Part shown: in pieces, positions 31,191 to 38,876 of the stretch | How positions within the stretch are numbered: the first letter of the stretch is position 1 | Layout of the letters: each line of letters begins with the position of its first letter | Origin: a virus | DNA: 58,041 nt | Strand: one strand, 5' to 3' | IMG/VR virus record: IMGVR_UViG_3300045996_002471 | Location: 1-58,041 of that record | Made by a program: the position numbers and the translations under genes | Notes under the pieces: generated by a model | The model's input: only the letters and a program-made list of their open reading frames with translations | What the model was told of the DNA's origin: nothing | Databases searched by the model: none

Positions 31191-32068
31191 GCGGCCACCG
31201 CCTCGCGCTGTTGCCGCAACGGCCACGCCTGGTCGATGCTGACGGCCGCCGCCGCGGCGTCACCTGAACCGTCGAGCGCGGCGCCGCACGCGCACAGGGC
31301 TTCGTCGTCGGCCCATGTGCGGCACGGGAAGCGGTGGCCGGCGTTGTCCCACCAGGCGTGGTTCGCGGTGTCGCGGTCGACTCCGCGCTTGTACTCCTGG
31401 TAGTGGGTGGCCCATTCGCGATGCCAGGCGCGTTGTGCCCGCCACAGGTGACGGAGGTCCCGGCGTCCGACCTTGAACTTGTGGCGCTTGGCGATGGCGT
31501 AGGCGAGGCGTCCGGCTGCGGTGGCGTCGGCTGCGGAGTTGTGGGCGTCTTCCTCGGACAGCGGCACTCCGTAGTGCTCGCATACCGCGACCAGCTTGCG
31601 CGGGCCCTTGCGGTAGCGGTCGACGCCGCGGTCGATGACGAGCGGGTCCAGTACCGGCCCGGCGAGGGCGAGTGTCCGGTTGTGGTGGCGGCGGAGTTCG
31701 CGGTCGAGGACGGTGAAGTCGTAGGAGGCGTTGAACGCCACGATCGGATAGGTCTCCCGCCACGCGGTTTCGATGTCGTTGAAGAGCAGGAGCACGACGT
31801 CGGCGACTGGGTCGCCGTGGGTGCGGGCGTGTTCGGTGGTGATGCCGTGCACGGCGGTGGCTTCTTCGGGGATGTCGATGCCAGGGTCGGCCAGGTAGTG
31901 GCGTTCGGAGACGACGTTGCCGTCGGGGTCGAGTTGGACGAGGTCTGCGGTAACGATGCGCGCGGTGTCGGGATCGGGCCCGGTGGTCTCGAGGTCGTAG
32001 GCGACGAGGTGCCGCTTGTGCCACGGGACCTCCCTCTGCGACATCTCAGTGACTTCAGTGTGGATCAA
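31187..32068 (-). CDS. DnaQ-like DEDDh 3'-5' exonuclease
   Basis: 293 residues from TTG 32068. This start is chosen because AGGAGG sits 7 nt upstream; ATG 32044 is a weaker alternative. Exo I D-L-E-T-T-G (about 24), Exo II F-N-A-S-Y-D, Exo III H-N-S-A-A-D are all present (DEDDh). The C-terminal extension (about 200-293) is Trp/His rich and ends near C-A-C-G. Proofreading-type exonucleases in phages trim ends during replication or recombination. Confidence 0.88.
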   Translation of the reverse strand: MIHTEVTEMSQREVPWHKRHLVAYDLETTGPDPDTARIVTADLVQLDPDGNVVSERHYLADPGIDIPEEATAVHGITTEHARTHGDPVADVVLLLFNDIETAWRETYPIVAFNASYDFTVLDRELRRHHNRTLALAGPVLDPLVIDRGVDRYRKGPRKLVAVCEHYGVPLSEEDAHNSAADATAAGRLAYAIAKRHKFKVGRRDLRHLWRAQRAWHREWATHYQEYKRGVDRDTANHAWWDNAGHRFPCRTWADDEALCACGAALDGSGDAAAAAVSIDQAWPLRQQREAVAA

Positions 32069-32117
32069 GGTCACACCTCCTGGGCAGGCCAAGGACATGC
32101 GGAACGGCGGATGAAGG

Positions 32118-32594
32118 TCAGGCGGAGTGCGCGTGGTGCATGGGCTCGTCGGCACCGTCGAGGTACTCGATCAGTGCGGAGCCGGGGATCTTCCGGGGAT
32201 GTCCGCGTTCGAGCTGGTGGCTGCGAATTCGGCCGGAGTCGAGCAGCAGCAGCGCGGTCATGCGGGAGATGCCGAGCAGTTTGCGCAGGTCGGGTACGCC
32301 GTACTTGACCAGCGGGTCGACGACGGTCCGGTGGTCATGGATCCCGAGCTGCTCAACGGCGTGCGAGGGTGCGTCGAGGTAGGCGATCAGGGCGGCACCA
32401 GCGACGATGTAGCGGCCTTGTCCGCGGCCCTGGTCCGTGTTGCGCGCGGGCAGTTCGCCGTTGGCGATCAGGCGGCGGACGGCGTACTCGGAGACGCCGA
32501 GGGCTACGGCGGACTGCTGCACGGTGTACGCGACTTGCTCCAGCACGACCTGCCGATGGGTCTGAAGGACCTGTCGGGTGACGGCGGGGGACAT
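32118..32594 (-). CDS. Protein with two tandem helix-turn-helix (HTH_17-like) modules
   Basis: 158 residues. Residues about 25-75 (Q-Q-S-A-V-A-L-G-V-S-E-Y-A-V-R-R-L-I-A-N-G then a basic wing and A-L-I-A-Y-L-D) match an excisionase/MerR-type fold. Residues about 95-150 (L-R-K-L-L-G-I-S-R-M-T-A-L-L-L-L-D-S-G then S-A-L-I-E-Y-L-D) repeat it. It may be an excisionase or early regulator. It follows the cro-like gene with a 1-nt overlap. Confidence 0.75.
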   Translation of the reverse strand: MSPAVTRQVLQTHRQVVLEQVAYTVQQSAVALGVSEYAVRRLIANGELPARNTDQGRGQGRYIVAGAALIAYLDAPSHAVEQLGIHDHRTVVDPLVKYGVPDLRKLLGISRMTALLLLDSGRIRSHQLERGHPRKIPGSALIEYLDGADEPMHHAHSA

Positions 32595-32851
32595 CAGGCA
32601 GCGCCCAGCACGGCCTGCTCCAGCCGCGTCAGCCGCTCTTCCACGGTTCGCGGGGGGAGTCGGTCGTCGATCACCCGGTCGATCGCGGCGCGGGTCTCCG
32701 GGCTTGGCCGGCGGGCACCGAGTTCGATCGCTTGGATCATCTTGATGCTGATGCCGGACTGGTCGGCGAGGGCCTTGCGGCTGAGGTTGGCGGCGGCGCG
32801 CCGCCCGCGGAGGCTGGTCGCCCAGTCGGGCGGAGAGGCGTCGGAGGTCAT
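32594..32851 (-). CDS. Cro-like XRE regulator
   Basis: 85 residues. XRE HTH at about 15-60 (L-R-G-R-R-A-A-A-N-L-S-R-K-A-L-A-D-Q-S-G-I-S-I-K-M-I-Q-A-I-E). First gene of the leftward early operon and divergent from the repressor at 32982, the standard cro/cI layout. The ATG coincides with the predicted transcription start and has no ribosome site, so translation is probably leaderless. Confidence 0.82.
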   Translation of the reverse strand: MTSDASPPDWATSLRGRRAAANLSRKALADQSGISIKMIQAIELGARRPSPETRAAIDRVIDDRLPPRTVEERLTRLEQAVLGAA

Positions 32852-32857
32852 GCGCCT

Positions 32858-32886
32858 ACCGTACGCCTACAAACTCCTACAAACAA
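32858..32886 (-). promoter_or_regulatory. Main leftward early promoter with operator repeats
   Basis: Minus strand TTGTTT (32886-32881), 17-bp spacer GTAGGAGTTTGTAGGCG and TACGGT (32863-32858). The predicted start is 32851, the A of the cro-like ATG. The spacer holds two GTAGG half-repeats about 11 bp apart, one helical turn. The gap to the divergent repressor (32852-32981) is the obvious immunity control region. Confidence 0.7.
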
Positions 32887-32981
32887 GCGCTCTGCCTTCG
32901 GTGCGCGCCTGAACAGCGTATCCCGTACCAAGGCGACACCCCTTCGTGGCGTTAGGGCAGCCTTAGTGGAACGATGCGCGC

Positions 32982-33566
32982 ATGAGCAACGGGGAGCGCG
33001 ACCTCGTGGAGCTTGGACGTCTCGTCGCCGAAGGTCAGGGGACGGAGAAGGACAAGCCCTTCGCACGGCGTGCGGGCGTCAGTCCGGAACTGGTGTGGCA
33101 GATCAAGCATGCGCGTCGTCGAGACGGGAAGGACTGGGGTGGCCCGAGCGCGCCTCACGTCCAAGCGGTCGCGAGAGCTGCGGGTATCCCGGAGGACAAG
33201 GCTCTGCGCCTCGCTGGCTACAACCCCGATCGCTACATCACGCCTGTCGATGACGGTCCACCTCTGAAGTCCGAAGCGGTCCTCGTCCAAGAGATCCGGA
33301 ACCTGCCTGTGCCTGATCGCCGTGCGGTCGAGCAACTCGTCGGATCGTTGCGCGAACGCGCCACATTGGTGGACCGAGTCGACGCACTACTCCGCGAGGG
33401 CGGCTACATTGCGGCGGATGCGCCGAGGCCTGGACCGGGGTCTGGGGTCGAGGCCGAGCACGACGCCGAGGAACCGGGCAACGTGACGGGTCAGGCGGAC
33501 AGCGAGTTCGGCACGCCCGCGCCCAGTAGGGCGTCGGTCAGAGAATCGGGAAGTGCCGGTCACTGA
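32982..33566 (+). CDS. Putative phage immunity repressor
   Basis: 194 residues. N-terminal HTH-like region (about 10-55) with P-F-A-R-R-A-G-V-S-P-E-L-V-W-Q-I-K. A second part (about 55-75) reads P-H-V-Q-A-V-A-R-A-A-G-I-P-E-D-K-A-L-R-L-A-G-Y, a common sequence in actinobacterial XRE regulators. A helical oligomerisation segment follows (about 95-130) with an acidic tail. No LexA-like Ser/Lys protease dyad is evident, so induction need not use RecA cleavage. Divergent from the cro-like gene. Confidence 0.75.
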   Translation: MSNGERDLVELGRLVAEGQGTEKDKPFARRAGVSPELVWQIKHARRRDGKDWGGPSAPHVQAVARAAGIPEDKALRLAGYNPDRYITPVDDGPPLKSEAVLVQEIRNLPVPDRRAVEQLVGSLRERATLVDRVDALLREGGYIAADAPRPGPGSGVEAEHDAEEPGNVTGQADSEFGTPAPSRASVRESGSAGH

Positions 33567-33834
33567 GGTTCAGCAGCGCGGTCACGTACAGGCCGCGTTC
33601 GGTCGCCGGGTCGATCGGCCCCAGCAGGGGCAGTCGGTGCATGGTGTACAGCGGCTGCCCGTCGATGATGCGGACGGTCTGCCCGAGACCGAGCAGGTGT
33701 TGGATCTGGGTGTCGTCGTGCCATTCGCCTCGTTCGATGAGGGCGTTGCGGAATCTGGCGCGGCTGCTGCAGGGGTCGGGGATGCCGTGGGCGTAGTCGT
33801 AGTCGGGGCTCGGTTGGTCGACCAGGTCGGTCAT
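33538..33834 (-). CDS. Hypothetical protein between repressor and integrase
   Basis: 98 residues from ATG 33834 (GAGAGG upstream). Tail-to-tail 29-bp overlap with the repressor's 3' end. Mixed sequence, strand-rich end (G-L-Y-V-T-A-L-L-N-L). Could be a lysogeny accessory gene. Function unknown. Confidence 0.55.
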   Translation of the reverse strand: MTDLVDQPSPDYDYAHGIPDPCSSRARFRNALIERGEWHDDTQIQHLLGLGQTVRIIDGQPLYTMHRLPLLGPIDPATERGLYVTALLNLSDRHFPIL

Positions 33835-34435
33835 GGCGGCGGTCCCTCTCGGCGGCGTCGTCGGCGTCGTCTGCGGGTCGCGCAGGCGGAGGAAGATATT
33901 TACCTCATCAAGCGCTTCTGTGCGTGTCAGTAGGTGACTCGCCCGGTTCGTCACAATGGCGTAGCCGGTTCACTGTCCTGGCTCAACTCTGGTTCATGTG
34001 CTCTACCCCGAGTGGCGGCATCCTGTCCGGTTTCCGCCCGTTTGCCGCGTAACCTTTGCGCCGTCCGGAGCGTTAACCGCTGTAGTGCGGCCCCGTTCGT
34101 GATCGATACCGACACGTTCCGGAACCCGCCGGCCACCCGCCCGGCCCGCAGATCCGCCGCCCCGCGCGGCCATGCCCTACCCGCGCTTTACACGCAGACG
34201 CTTCGTCCACAATGGTGTCTACGCACGAGCAAGCCAGGCCTGTTTTCCCAGCCCAGGCGCACAGGCGCAGTCACTCCCACACGGGCGTGGACACGCTGTC
34301 ATATACATCCTGATTCCATGTTACTTACGAAGAAGGTCCGACAAAGAGGCAGCTCAGAGCCATAGTGCTCCCGCAGTCGGGGCGTTAAGGTGGATGAAGC
34401 CATGCTTTACCCATGCTTAACCCTTGGAGGTCGCC
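33835..34435. other. Non-coding region upstream of integrase, candidate attP
   Basis: A 600-bp gap, locally lower in GC around 34290-34400. CCATGCCCTACCC at 34170-34182 resembles CCATGCTTTACCC (34400-34412) and CCATGCTTAACCC (34411-34423); the last two overlap with an 11-bp period just before the integrase start. They could be integrase arm sites or operators. A weaker CCATGTTAC lies near 34316. No tRNA-like 3' end was recognised, so the core site was not identified. Confidence 0.5.
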
Positions 34436-35653
34436 GTGGGACGCCCACCCCTCGCACTCGGTGAGTGCGGCTCCATCCGCACCTTCGGCCACCTCGGCGG
34501 CCGATGGATCGCCAAGGCCAACCTGCCCGACGGCGCGAAGCCCGAGAAGTGGCGGGCGGTCGCGAACTACCGCGGCTACGACGGCGTCACCGCGCCGATC
34601 GAACGCCACGGCCGCACCGAGACGAAAGCCAAGTCGGCGCTCAACGCCGAAGTCCGCGACCGCGCTGGCAAGCGCTCCGCGCTGTCCGGCTACTCCAAGT
34701 TCAGCGAGTTCGCCGACGTGTGGCTCGCCGACGCCGAGGAACGCTGCGCGCCGACCACGATGGTCCACTACCGGCTGAACCTCACCAAGCACGTCCTGCC
34801 GCACCTCGGCGAACTCCGCATCAGCGAAGTGCGCGTCGCGCTGCTCGAAGAGTACTTCCGCGCGCTGCGCGCCACCCTCGCGCCGACCACCCGACGCCGG
34901 GTCCGCAGCGTCGTCAAGCAGGTCATGGACGTGCCCGTCCGGCGCGACATCATCGACCACAACCCGGTCACGGCGGTCAGCGCCATCACCGGGTCCACGG
35001 CGATGCCGCCGCGCGCCCTGTCTTCCGACGAACTGCTCGAGTTGCTCGCGCTTGTCGACGCCGACCGTGGAGCCCGCCGCGCGGACCTGCCGGACCTGCT
35101 GCGCGTCATGCTCGGCACCGGTATGCGTGTGGGTGAGGCGTGCGGGCTGCGCTGGTGCGACATCATCATGGGTCCGACGCCCGAGGACAGCCTCGTCCAG
35201 GTCACAGGCAACGCCGTGTTCGTGCCGCGGGTCGGGGTGCTCCGGCACAGCGGTAAGACGTTCGCCGCACGGCGCAACATCGGGATGCCCGCGTTCCTGC
35301 ACACGCTGCTCGCGGTGCGGCGCCCGGAGGACGCGCTTGACACCGATCCGGTGTTCCCGAACAGCATGGGCGGCATGAAGAACCCGCAGACGTTCCAGAA
35401 CGCTCTGGTCCGGTTCAGGCGGCGTGTCTCCCCCGAAGGCGACGAGCAGCGGTGGGAGTGGTTGGTGTCGCACGCCCTGCGTAAGACGACGGCGACGCAA
35501 CTGGACGAGGGCGGGGCGACGGCGCGTGAGATCGCAGACCTGCTGGGACATGTGGACCCGTCGATGACGCAGCGCGTGTACCTCGGGCGGGGGATGCCCA
35601 GTGCCCGTGTCGGCCGGATGTTGGACGCGGCGCACCGCAAACCTGAGGTGTGA
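34436..35653 (+). CDS. int: Tyrosine recombinase integrase
   Basis: 405 residues from GTG 34436 (GGAGG at 34426-34430). An N-terminal AP2-like arm-binding part precedes a SAM-like core-binding domain (about 75-160) and the catalytic domain. Catalytic residues: R231 (G-T-G-M-R-V-G-E), H346 and R349 (H-A-L-R-K), H372 (L-L-G-H) and nucleophile Y382 (R-V-Y-L-G-R). Integrates or excises the phage at attP/attB. It reads opposite to the early and late operons, with a strong terminator after it. Confidence 0.95.
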   Translation: MGRPPLALGECGSIRTFGHLGGRWIAKANLPDGAKPEKWRAVANYRGYDGVTAPIERHGRTETKAKSALNAEVRDRAGKRSALSGYSKFSEFADVWLADAEERCAPTTMVHYRLNLTKHVLPHLGELRISEVRVALLEEYFRALRATLAPTTRRRVRSVVKQVMDVPVRRDIIDHNPVTAVSAITGSTAMPPRALSSDELLELLALVDADRGARRADLPDLLRVMLGTGMRVGEACGLRWCDIIMGPTPEDSLVQVTGNAVFVPRVGVLRHSGKTFAARRNIGMPAFLHTLLAVRRPEDALDTDPVFPNSMGGMKNPQTFQNALVRFRRRVSPEGDEQRWEWLVSHALRKTTATQLDEGGATAREIADLLGHVDPSMTQRVYLGRGMPSARVGRMLDAAHRKPEV

Positions 35654-35657
35654 TGGA

Positions 35658-35718
35658 CGGGGGCTGAGGACCGATGAACGGACCCAGAGGTCCGGCGCGA
35701 ACACCTCCTCAGCCCCCG
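35658..35718 (+). terminator. Long-stem terminator after integrase
   Basis: A 13-bp perfect stem (35658-35670 with 35706-35718); the 35-nt loop itself contains a short GGACC/GGTCC hairpin. Starts 5 bp after the integrase stop. Confidence 0.65.
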
Positions 35719-35792
35719 CCCGATCATTCTGCCCGATCGGGCGACCGGCGTAAGTCTCGGCTCGGCGCCTGCCCTGTGCGACACTCGCCGAC

Positions 35793-35924
35793 ATGAAGGA
35801 AGCGGTAGCGACGGTCCCCGCAGAGGACGGCCCGACTTGCCCGGCGTCGCCCAGCGGACAACACGTGAGGTCGACCGTTCCCGGGCGCAACAGGTGCCAG
35901 TTCTGCGGGGCGGTAATGACGTGA
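35793..35924 (+). CDS. 43-residue zinc-finger-like protein
   Basis: ATG 35793 to TGA 35922-35924. T-C-P-A-S-P-S-G-Q-H-V then P-G-R-N-R-C-Q-F-C-G forms a C-x6-H ... C-x2-C site, a layout recurrent in tiny actinobacterial proteins. Its stop overlaps the GTG of the next gene (GTGA), implying a real two-gene unit. Confidence 0.6.
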   Translation: MKEAVATVPAEDGPTCPASPSGQHVRSTVPGRNRCQFCGAVMT

Positions 35925-36196
35925 CGGCGGCGCAGCTTCCTCACGACAAGCGCGGCGAGGCTTTGTGCCGCCATCGGCAGCCCGGCCGCTGCACTTGGTG
36001 GTGCAGCTACCGGCGAGGTGTTCTCTGCATCGGTCCTGTCGTCGCCGGGCTGGTCGCGCTGGGGCTGGGTTTGTGGTTGACCGGTGACCCGGCCGCTCGC
36101 GAGCGGGTGAGCGAGGCGTTCACCGCGGTCAGCATCCTGTTGGGTATCACCGTGCCGATCGTGATCGTCGCCAACGCCAAGAGTCACAGCACGTGA
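35921..36196 (+). CDS. Two-helix membrane protein with Cys-rich N-terminus
   Basis: 91 residues from GTG 35921. The first 30 residues contain L-C-R-H and R-C-T-W-W-C. Two hydrophobic helices (about 34-53 and 69-85) follow, separated by a short charged loop. Coupled to the preceding small protein. It may act in the lysogen's membrane; function unknown. Confidence 0.62.
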   Translation: MTAAQLPHDKRGEALCRHRQPGRCTWWCSYRRGVLCIGPVVAGLVALGLGLWLTGDPAARERVSEAFTAVSILLGITVPIVIVANAKSHST

Positions 36197-36200
36197 TACG

Positions 36201-36224
36201 ACGTCCGGAGTAACGTCCGGAAGT
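36201..36224. repeat. Tandem 12-bp repeat upstream of the lipoprotein gene
   Basis: ACGTCCGGAGTA (36201-36212) is followed directly by ACGTCCGGAAGT (36213-36224), 20 bp before the lipoprotein ATG. Possible operator or activator site. Confidence 0.45.
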
Positions 36225-36244
36225 GCTCAGGCGACGATGAGGGC

Positions 36245-36748
36245 ATGCGTACCGCCTTACTCCTCGCCGCCGCCGGCCTGCTGCTCACCGCGTGTTCCAG
36301 CTCCCCGCCTGCTTCCAGTCCGGCCACGCTTGAGTCCGAGGTCATCAACATCCCGTCCACGACGTCGTCGGCCGCACCGAAGATCCTCACGTGGGGCGGC
36401 CGGGGCACGTCGACTGGCGTGGACATCCAGCTCGGCACGCCGGTGCCCGACCCGGCGAATGTGGCGGACCTGGGTAAGCGGTACGTGCTGATTCCTGTCA
36501 CCGTGACGAATCGGGCACAGGGGACGGCGACCATCTCGTTCTCGGGTCGGGTGGGTCAGGTGGAGGCTCCGCCGATGGACGTCGGTGCGGAGCCGACGGC
36601 GAAGTTCTTGCCGGGCGAGTCGGGCACGTTCGATCGGCGGTTCGAGGTGCCGGAGGCGGGCGGGGAGTTGATCGTGGAGACGTACGCGAACATCGATCAG
36701 GCCCCGACGGAGAACCGGCTCACGTTCAAGGGTCCGCTGCCGTCCTGA
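36245..36748 (+). CDS. Secreted lipoprotein (moron)
   Basis: 167 residues. Signal peptide with lipobox L-T-A-C (cleavage before C17), a Ser/Pro-rich spacer, then a beta-sandwich-like domain (about 55-165; Y-V-L-I-P-V-T-V-T-N-R then A-T-I-S-F-S-G-R-V) resembling DUF4352/telokin-like lipoproteins. Being on the plus strand between integrase and lysis genes, it could be expressed from the lysogen and alter the cell surface, for example in superinfection exclusion; untested inference. Confidence 0.8.
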   Translation: MRTALLLAAAGLLLTACSSSPPASSPATLESEVINIPSTTSSAAPKILTWGGRGTSTGVDIQLGTPVPDPANVADLGKRYVLIPVTVTNRAQGTATISFSGRVGQVEAPPMDVGAEPTAKFLPGESGTFDRRFEVPEAGGELIVETYANIDQAPTENRLTFKGPLPS

Positions 36749-36762
36749 TCTCGGAACGACCG

Positions 36763-36807
36763 AACGCCCCCGCTTCACCGGCCCGGAGGCTGGCGAGCGG
36801 GGGCGTT
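36763..36807. terminator. Bidirectional terminator between moron and lysis genes
   Basis: An 11-bp perfect stem (36763-36773 with 36797-36807) between the plus lipoprotein and the end of the minus late operon at 36824. Confidence 0.8.
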
Positions 36808-36823
36808 GTCCTGTCGGACGGAA

Positions 36824-37222
36824 CTACAGGCGGCGCGGGTAGTCCGTGCCCGCGGACGCACCCGCACCGGCCGGCGTGAGGTCGGCAGCCGGTGGCACCG
36901 GGGCCACGACTACCGGCCGCACCAACAGCCCGGTCAGCACGAGCTCGATGACCACCATGAACGATCCTTGCACCTCGGGCGCCAGGGACCAGCCGAAAGC
37001 GAGACCGATCGCGATGGCGGCCTTGAAGAAACCGACCAGTGCGGCGACGAGCCGCTCGCCCTTCAGTGCCCAGGCGGTGATGACGCCGAGCACGGCGGCG
37101 GCGCCAGCGTTGAGGTAGCCCTGCTGGTCGACCGTCAGCGGCAGCACGGCCGACGAGATGAGAGCGATGAGCCCGGAGGCCAGGGCGAGCCAGTAGGCGG
37201 GCTCGCGACCGAAGACACGCAT
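36824..37222 (-). CDS. Holin-like membrane protein
   Basis: 132 residues with four hydrophobic segments (about 9-27, 36-53, 58-78 and 86-106) and a Pro/Ala-rich tail. Sits directly after the amidase (shared stop/start base), where phage holins normally lie. Holins permeabilise the membrane to release or activate the endolysin. Confidence 0.75.
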   Translation of the reverse strand: MRVFGREPAYWLALASGLIALISSAVLPLTVDQQGYLNAGAAAVLGVITAWALKGERLVAALVGFFKAAIAIGLAFGWSLAPEVQGSFMVVIELVLTGLLVRPVVVAPVPPAADLTPAGAGASAGTDYPRRL

Positions 37223-38148
37223 CAGGCGGCCTCCGTCCCGGTGAGGCGTTCGCCGAGCTTGCGGACGATCTCGTCGGCCTGCCCGGCGTTGTCCTCGCCG
37301 AGCACGTCGCGCACGGCGTCCTCCATCGCCTCACGGTCGATCTGGCGCGCCTGCTCCAGGCGCCGCTCGACCTCGGCCCACTGCTCGTCGAGTTTCGCGT
37401 CCAGGCGGGCGAGGACGTCGGCGTCGGACAGGTCGTCCTTCTGGGCGGCGATCACCGCGGCCAGCAGCGCCTTCACTGCGCCGATGTCCGACAGGATGCT
37501 TTCCCGGATGAACCCGAGGTCCAGGTTGAGCTTGGCGGTGCGGGTCGCTCCGGACACCACGACCTTGTGCAGGTCGAGGAGCCATTGCTCTTGGGGGCCT
37601 GTGAGCACGTCGTCCTCCTGCGGGGAAGTGCGCCATCCGCCGCCGGCGGCGACGTACGGGATGATGTCGTTGCGGATCTGGGCGTTGCGGGCAGTGCCGG
37701 GGCATCCGCGCGGGCCGCCCGCCCAGGGGTAGGGGAACCAGTTGTGGCCGCCGATGCCGCCGCCGTTCCAGGTCTGTGCCGCGGCGCGCTTGATGCCGTG
37801 CGTCTCGCACACCCAGGCGGCCAGGCGCTTGGCGGCGGCGAGTTGTGCCGTGCTCCAGGCCATCGAGTCGGGGGTGTTGCCGCCGTCCCAGGTCTCGACG
37901 CTGATCGCGAAGTTGTTGGCGTCCATGTTGGCGTCGGCCCTGGCCGACGTGTCCATGAACTGGTAGATGGTGCCGAACTGGCCGATGTAGAAGTGGGACT
38001 CCAGCTCCACACCGGGTGTGGTCCAGTAGCCGAGCAGCGACTCTGCCGAACTGACCGCGCGGTGGTAGATCAGCGTGGTGGGCGTGATCCGGCCCTGCGA
38101 GTACGACTCGGGGATGATCTGCTGCACGGCGAACGGGCAGATGGCCAT
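37222..38148 (-). CDS. Endolysin: N-acetylmuramoyl-L-alanine amidase
   Basis: 308 residues. Amidase_2/PGRP-type domain with zinc ligands H29 (L-I-Y-H-R), H135 (G-G-H-N-W) and C149 (R-G-C-P-G) and the catalytic-region E85 (S-V-E-T-W). The C-terminal part (about 195-300) is a long helical coiled coil, an unusual replacement for a cell-wall-binding domain. No signal peptide, so release should depend on the holin. Confidence 0.9.
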   Translation of the reverse strand: MAICPFAVQQIIPESYSQGRITPTTLIYHRAVSSAESLLGYWTTPGVELESHFYIGQFGTIYQFMDTSARADANMDANNFAISVETWDGGNTPDSMAWSTAQLAAAKRLAAWVCETHGIKRAAAQTWNGGGIGGHNWFPYPWAGGPRGCPGTARNAQIRNDIIPYVAAGGGWRTSPQEDDVLTGPQEQWLLDLHKVVVSGATRTAKLNLDLGFIRESILSDIGAVKALLAAVIAAQKDDLSDADVLARLDAKLDEQWAEVERRLEQARQIDREAMEDAVRDVLGEDNAGQADEIVRKLGERLTGTEAA

Positions 38149-38149
38149 G

Positions 38150-38668
38150 TCAGGTCTCCGTTCCGCTGTCGGACAGGCGCGCGGCCGTCGCTTCGATCTC
38201 CGTGCCGTACGCGGCCGACGGCGCCCATCGGGTGCCGAGGTCGGCGAAGTGCACGCAGCGGTGCTTGCCGACCACCAGCCAGTACCTCGGGTCTACGACC
38301 GTGCCCCCGACGGGGCAGTTCGCGTAGGCCCTCAGGTGCTGGATGTGGGCGATCGCGCCGACCTCCCACGATGGGAAGATCTGGTGCGCGAAAGGCTGGT
38401 CGCCGGAGGCGATCGGGTCGAACCCGAGGTTGCGGATCTTGAGGCCGCAGGTGTTGTAGAACTGCGGCTTCACCTTGCCGGTGAACCGTCCGCCGCCGGT
38501 CTCCTTGTAGGACTGGGCGACCGCTCCGACAGGGTCCACCGCGTAGTGCAGTGCGGCCTGCCAGACCGCCGGCAGGATGTCGTTCAGGAACAGGTCGTTC
38601 GCGCCCAAGCGGGAGAGGTTGGCGCGGACAGTCGGATGTTCTGCTGAGGGTGGTCCGATGATGCGCAT
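38150..38668 (-). CDS. Second peptidoglycan hydrolase (glucosaminidase-like)
   Basis: 172 residues from ATG 38668 (GTGAGG upstream). V-A-Q-S-Y-K-E-T-G-G-G-R-F (about 46-58) supplies a likely catalytic Glu in a lysozyme-like fold, and N-T-C-G-L-K resembles glucosaminidase domains. Adjacent to the amidase, it would cut glycan strands while the amidase cuts stem peptides. Could alternatively be tail-associated. Confidence 0.65.
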   Translation of the reverse strand: MRIIGPPSAEHPTVRANLSRLGANDLFLNDILPAVWQAALHYAVDPVGAVAQSYKETGGGRFTGKVKPQFYNTCGLKIRNLGFDPIASGDQPFAHQIFPSWEVGAIAHIQHLRAYANCPVGGTVVDPRYWLVVGKHRCVHFADLGTRWAPSAAYGTEIEATAARLSDSGTET

Positions 38669-38675
38669 GGTGGCC

Positions 38676-38873
38676 TCACGTTCTGTCGTCGGATCGGGGT
38701 GTGAGGTCGCCAACGACCCAGACACAGCCCTCACGGATCTCGGTACGCACCCGCACCGCCACGCCAGTCAGGCCGGCCCGCGCGACGGCGTCCTCAATGC
38801 GTGCCCGCACCCGCCGTATCGCCTCGTCGACCTCGTCCTGGTCCACGTCCTCCGGCAGCGGAGACGTCTCCAC
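38676..38873 (-). CDS. Small hypothetical protein in lysis cassette
   Basis: 65 residues. Acidic helical start (D-Q-D-E-V-D-E-A-I-R-R), strand-rich end (V-R-V-R-T-E-I-R-E-G-C-V-W-V-V). Function unknown. Confidence 0.58.
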   Translation of the reverse strand: METSPLPEDVDQDEVDEAIRRVRARIEDAVARAGLTGVAVRVRTEIREGCVWVVGDLTPRSDDRT

Positions 38874-38876
38874 CAG

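Noticed and set aside
33567-33834. LexA-like protease domain in the immunity region
   Set aside because: Neither the repressor nor its neighbour shows the Ala-Gly cleavage site or Ser/Lys dyad pattern.
33955-34435. tRNA gene or tRNA-derived attachment site
   Set aside because: No cloverleaf or T-loop GGTTCRA with a matching acceptor stem was found near the integrase.
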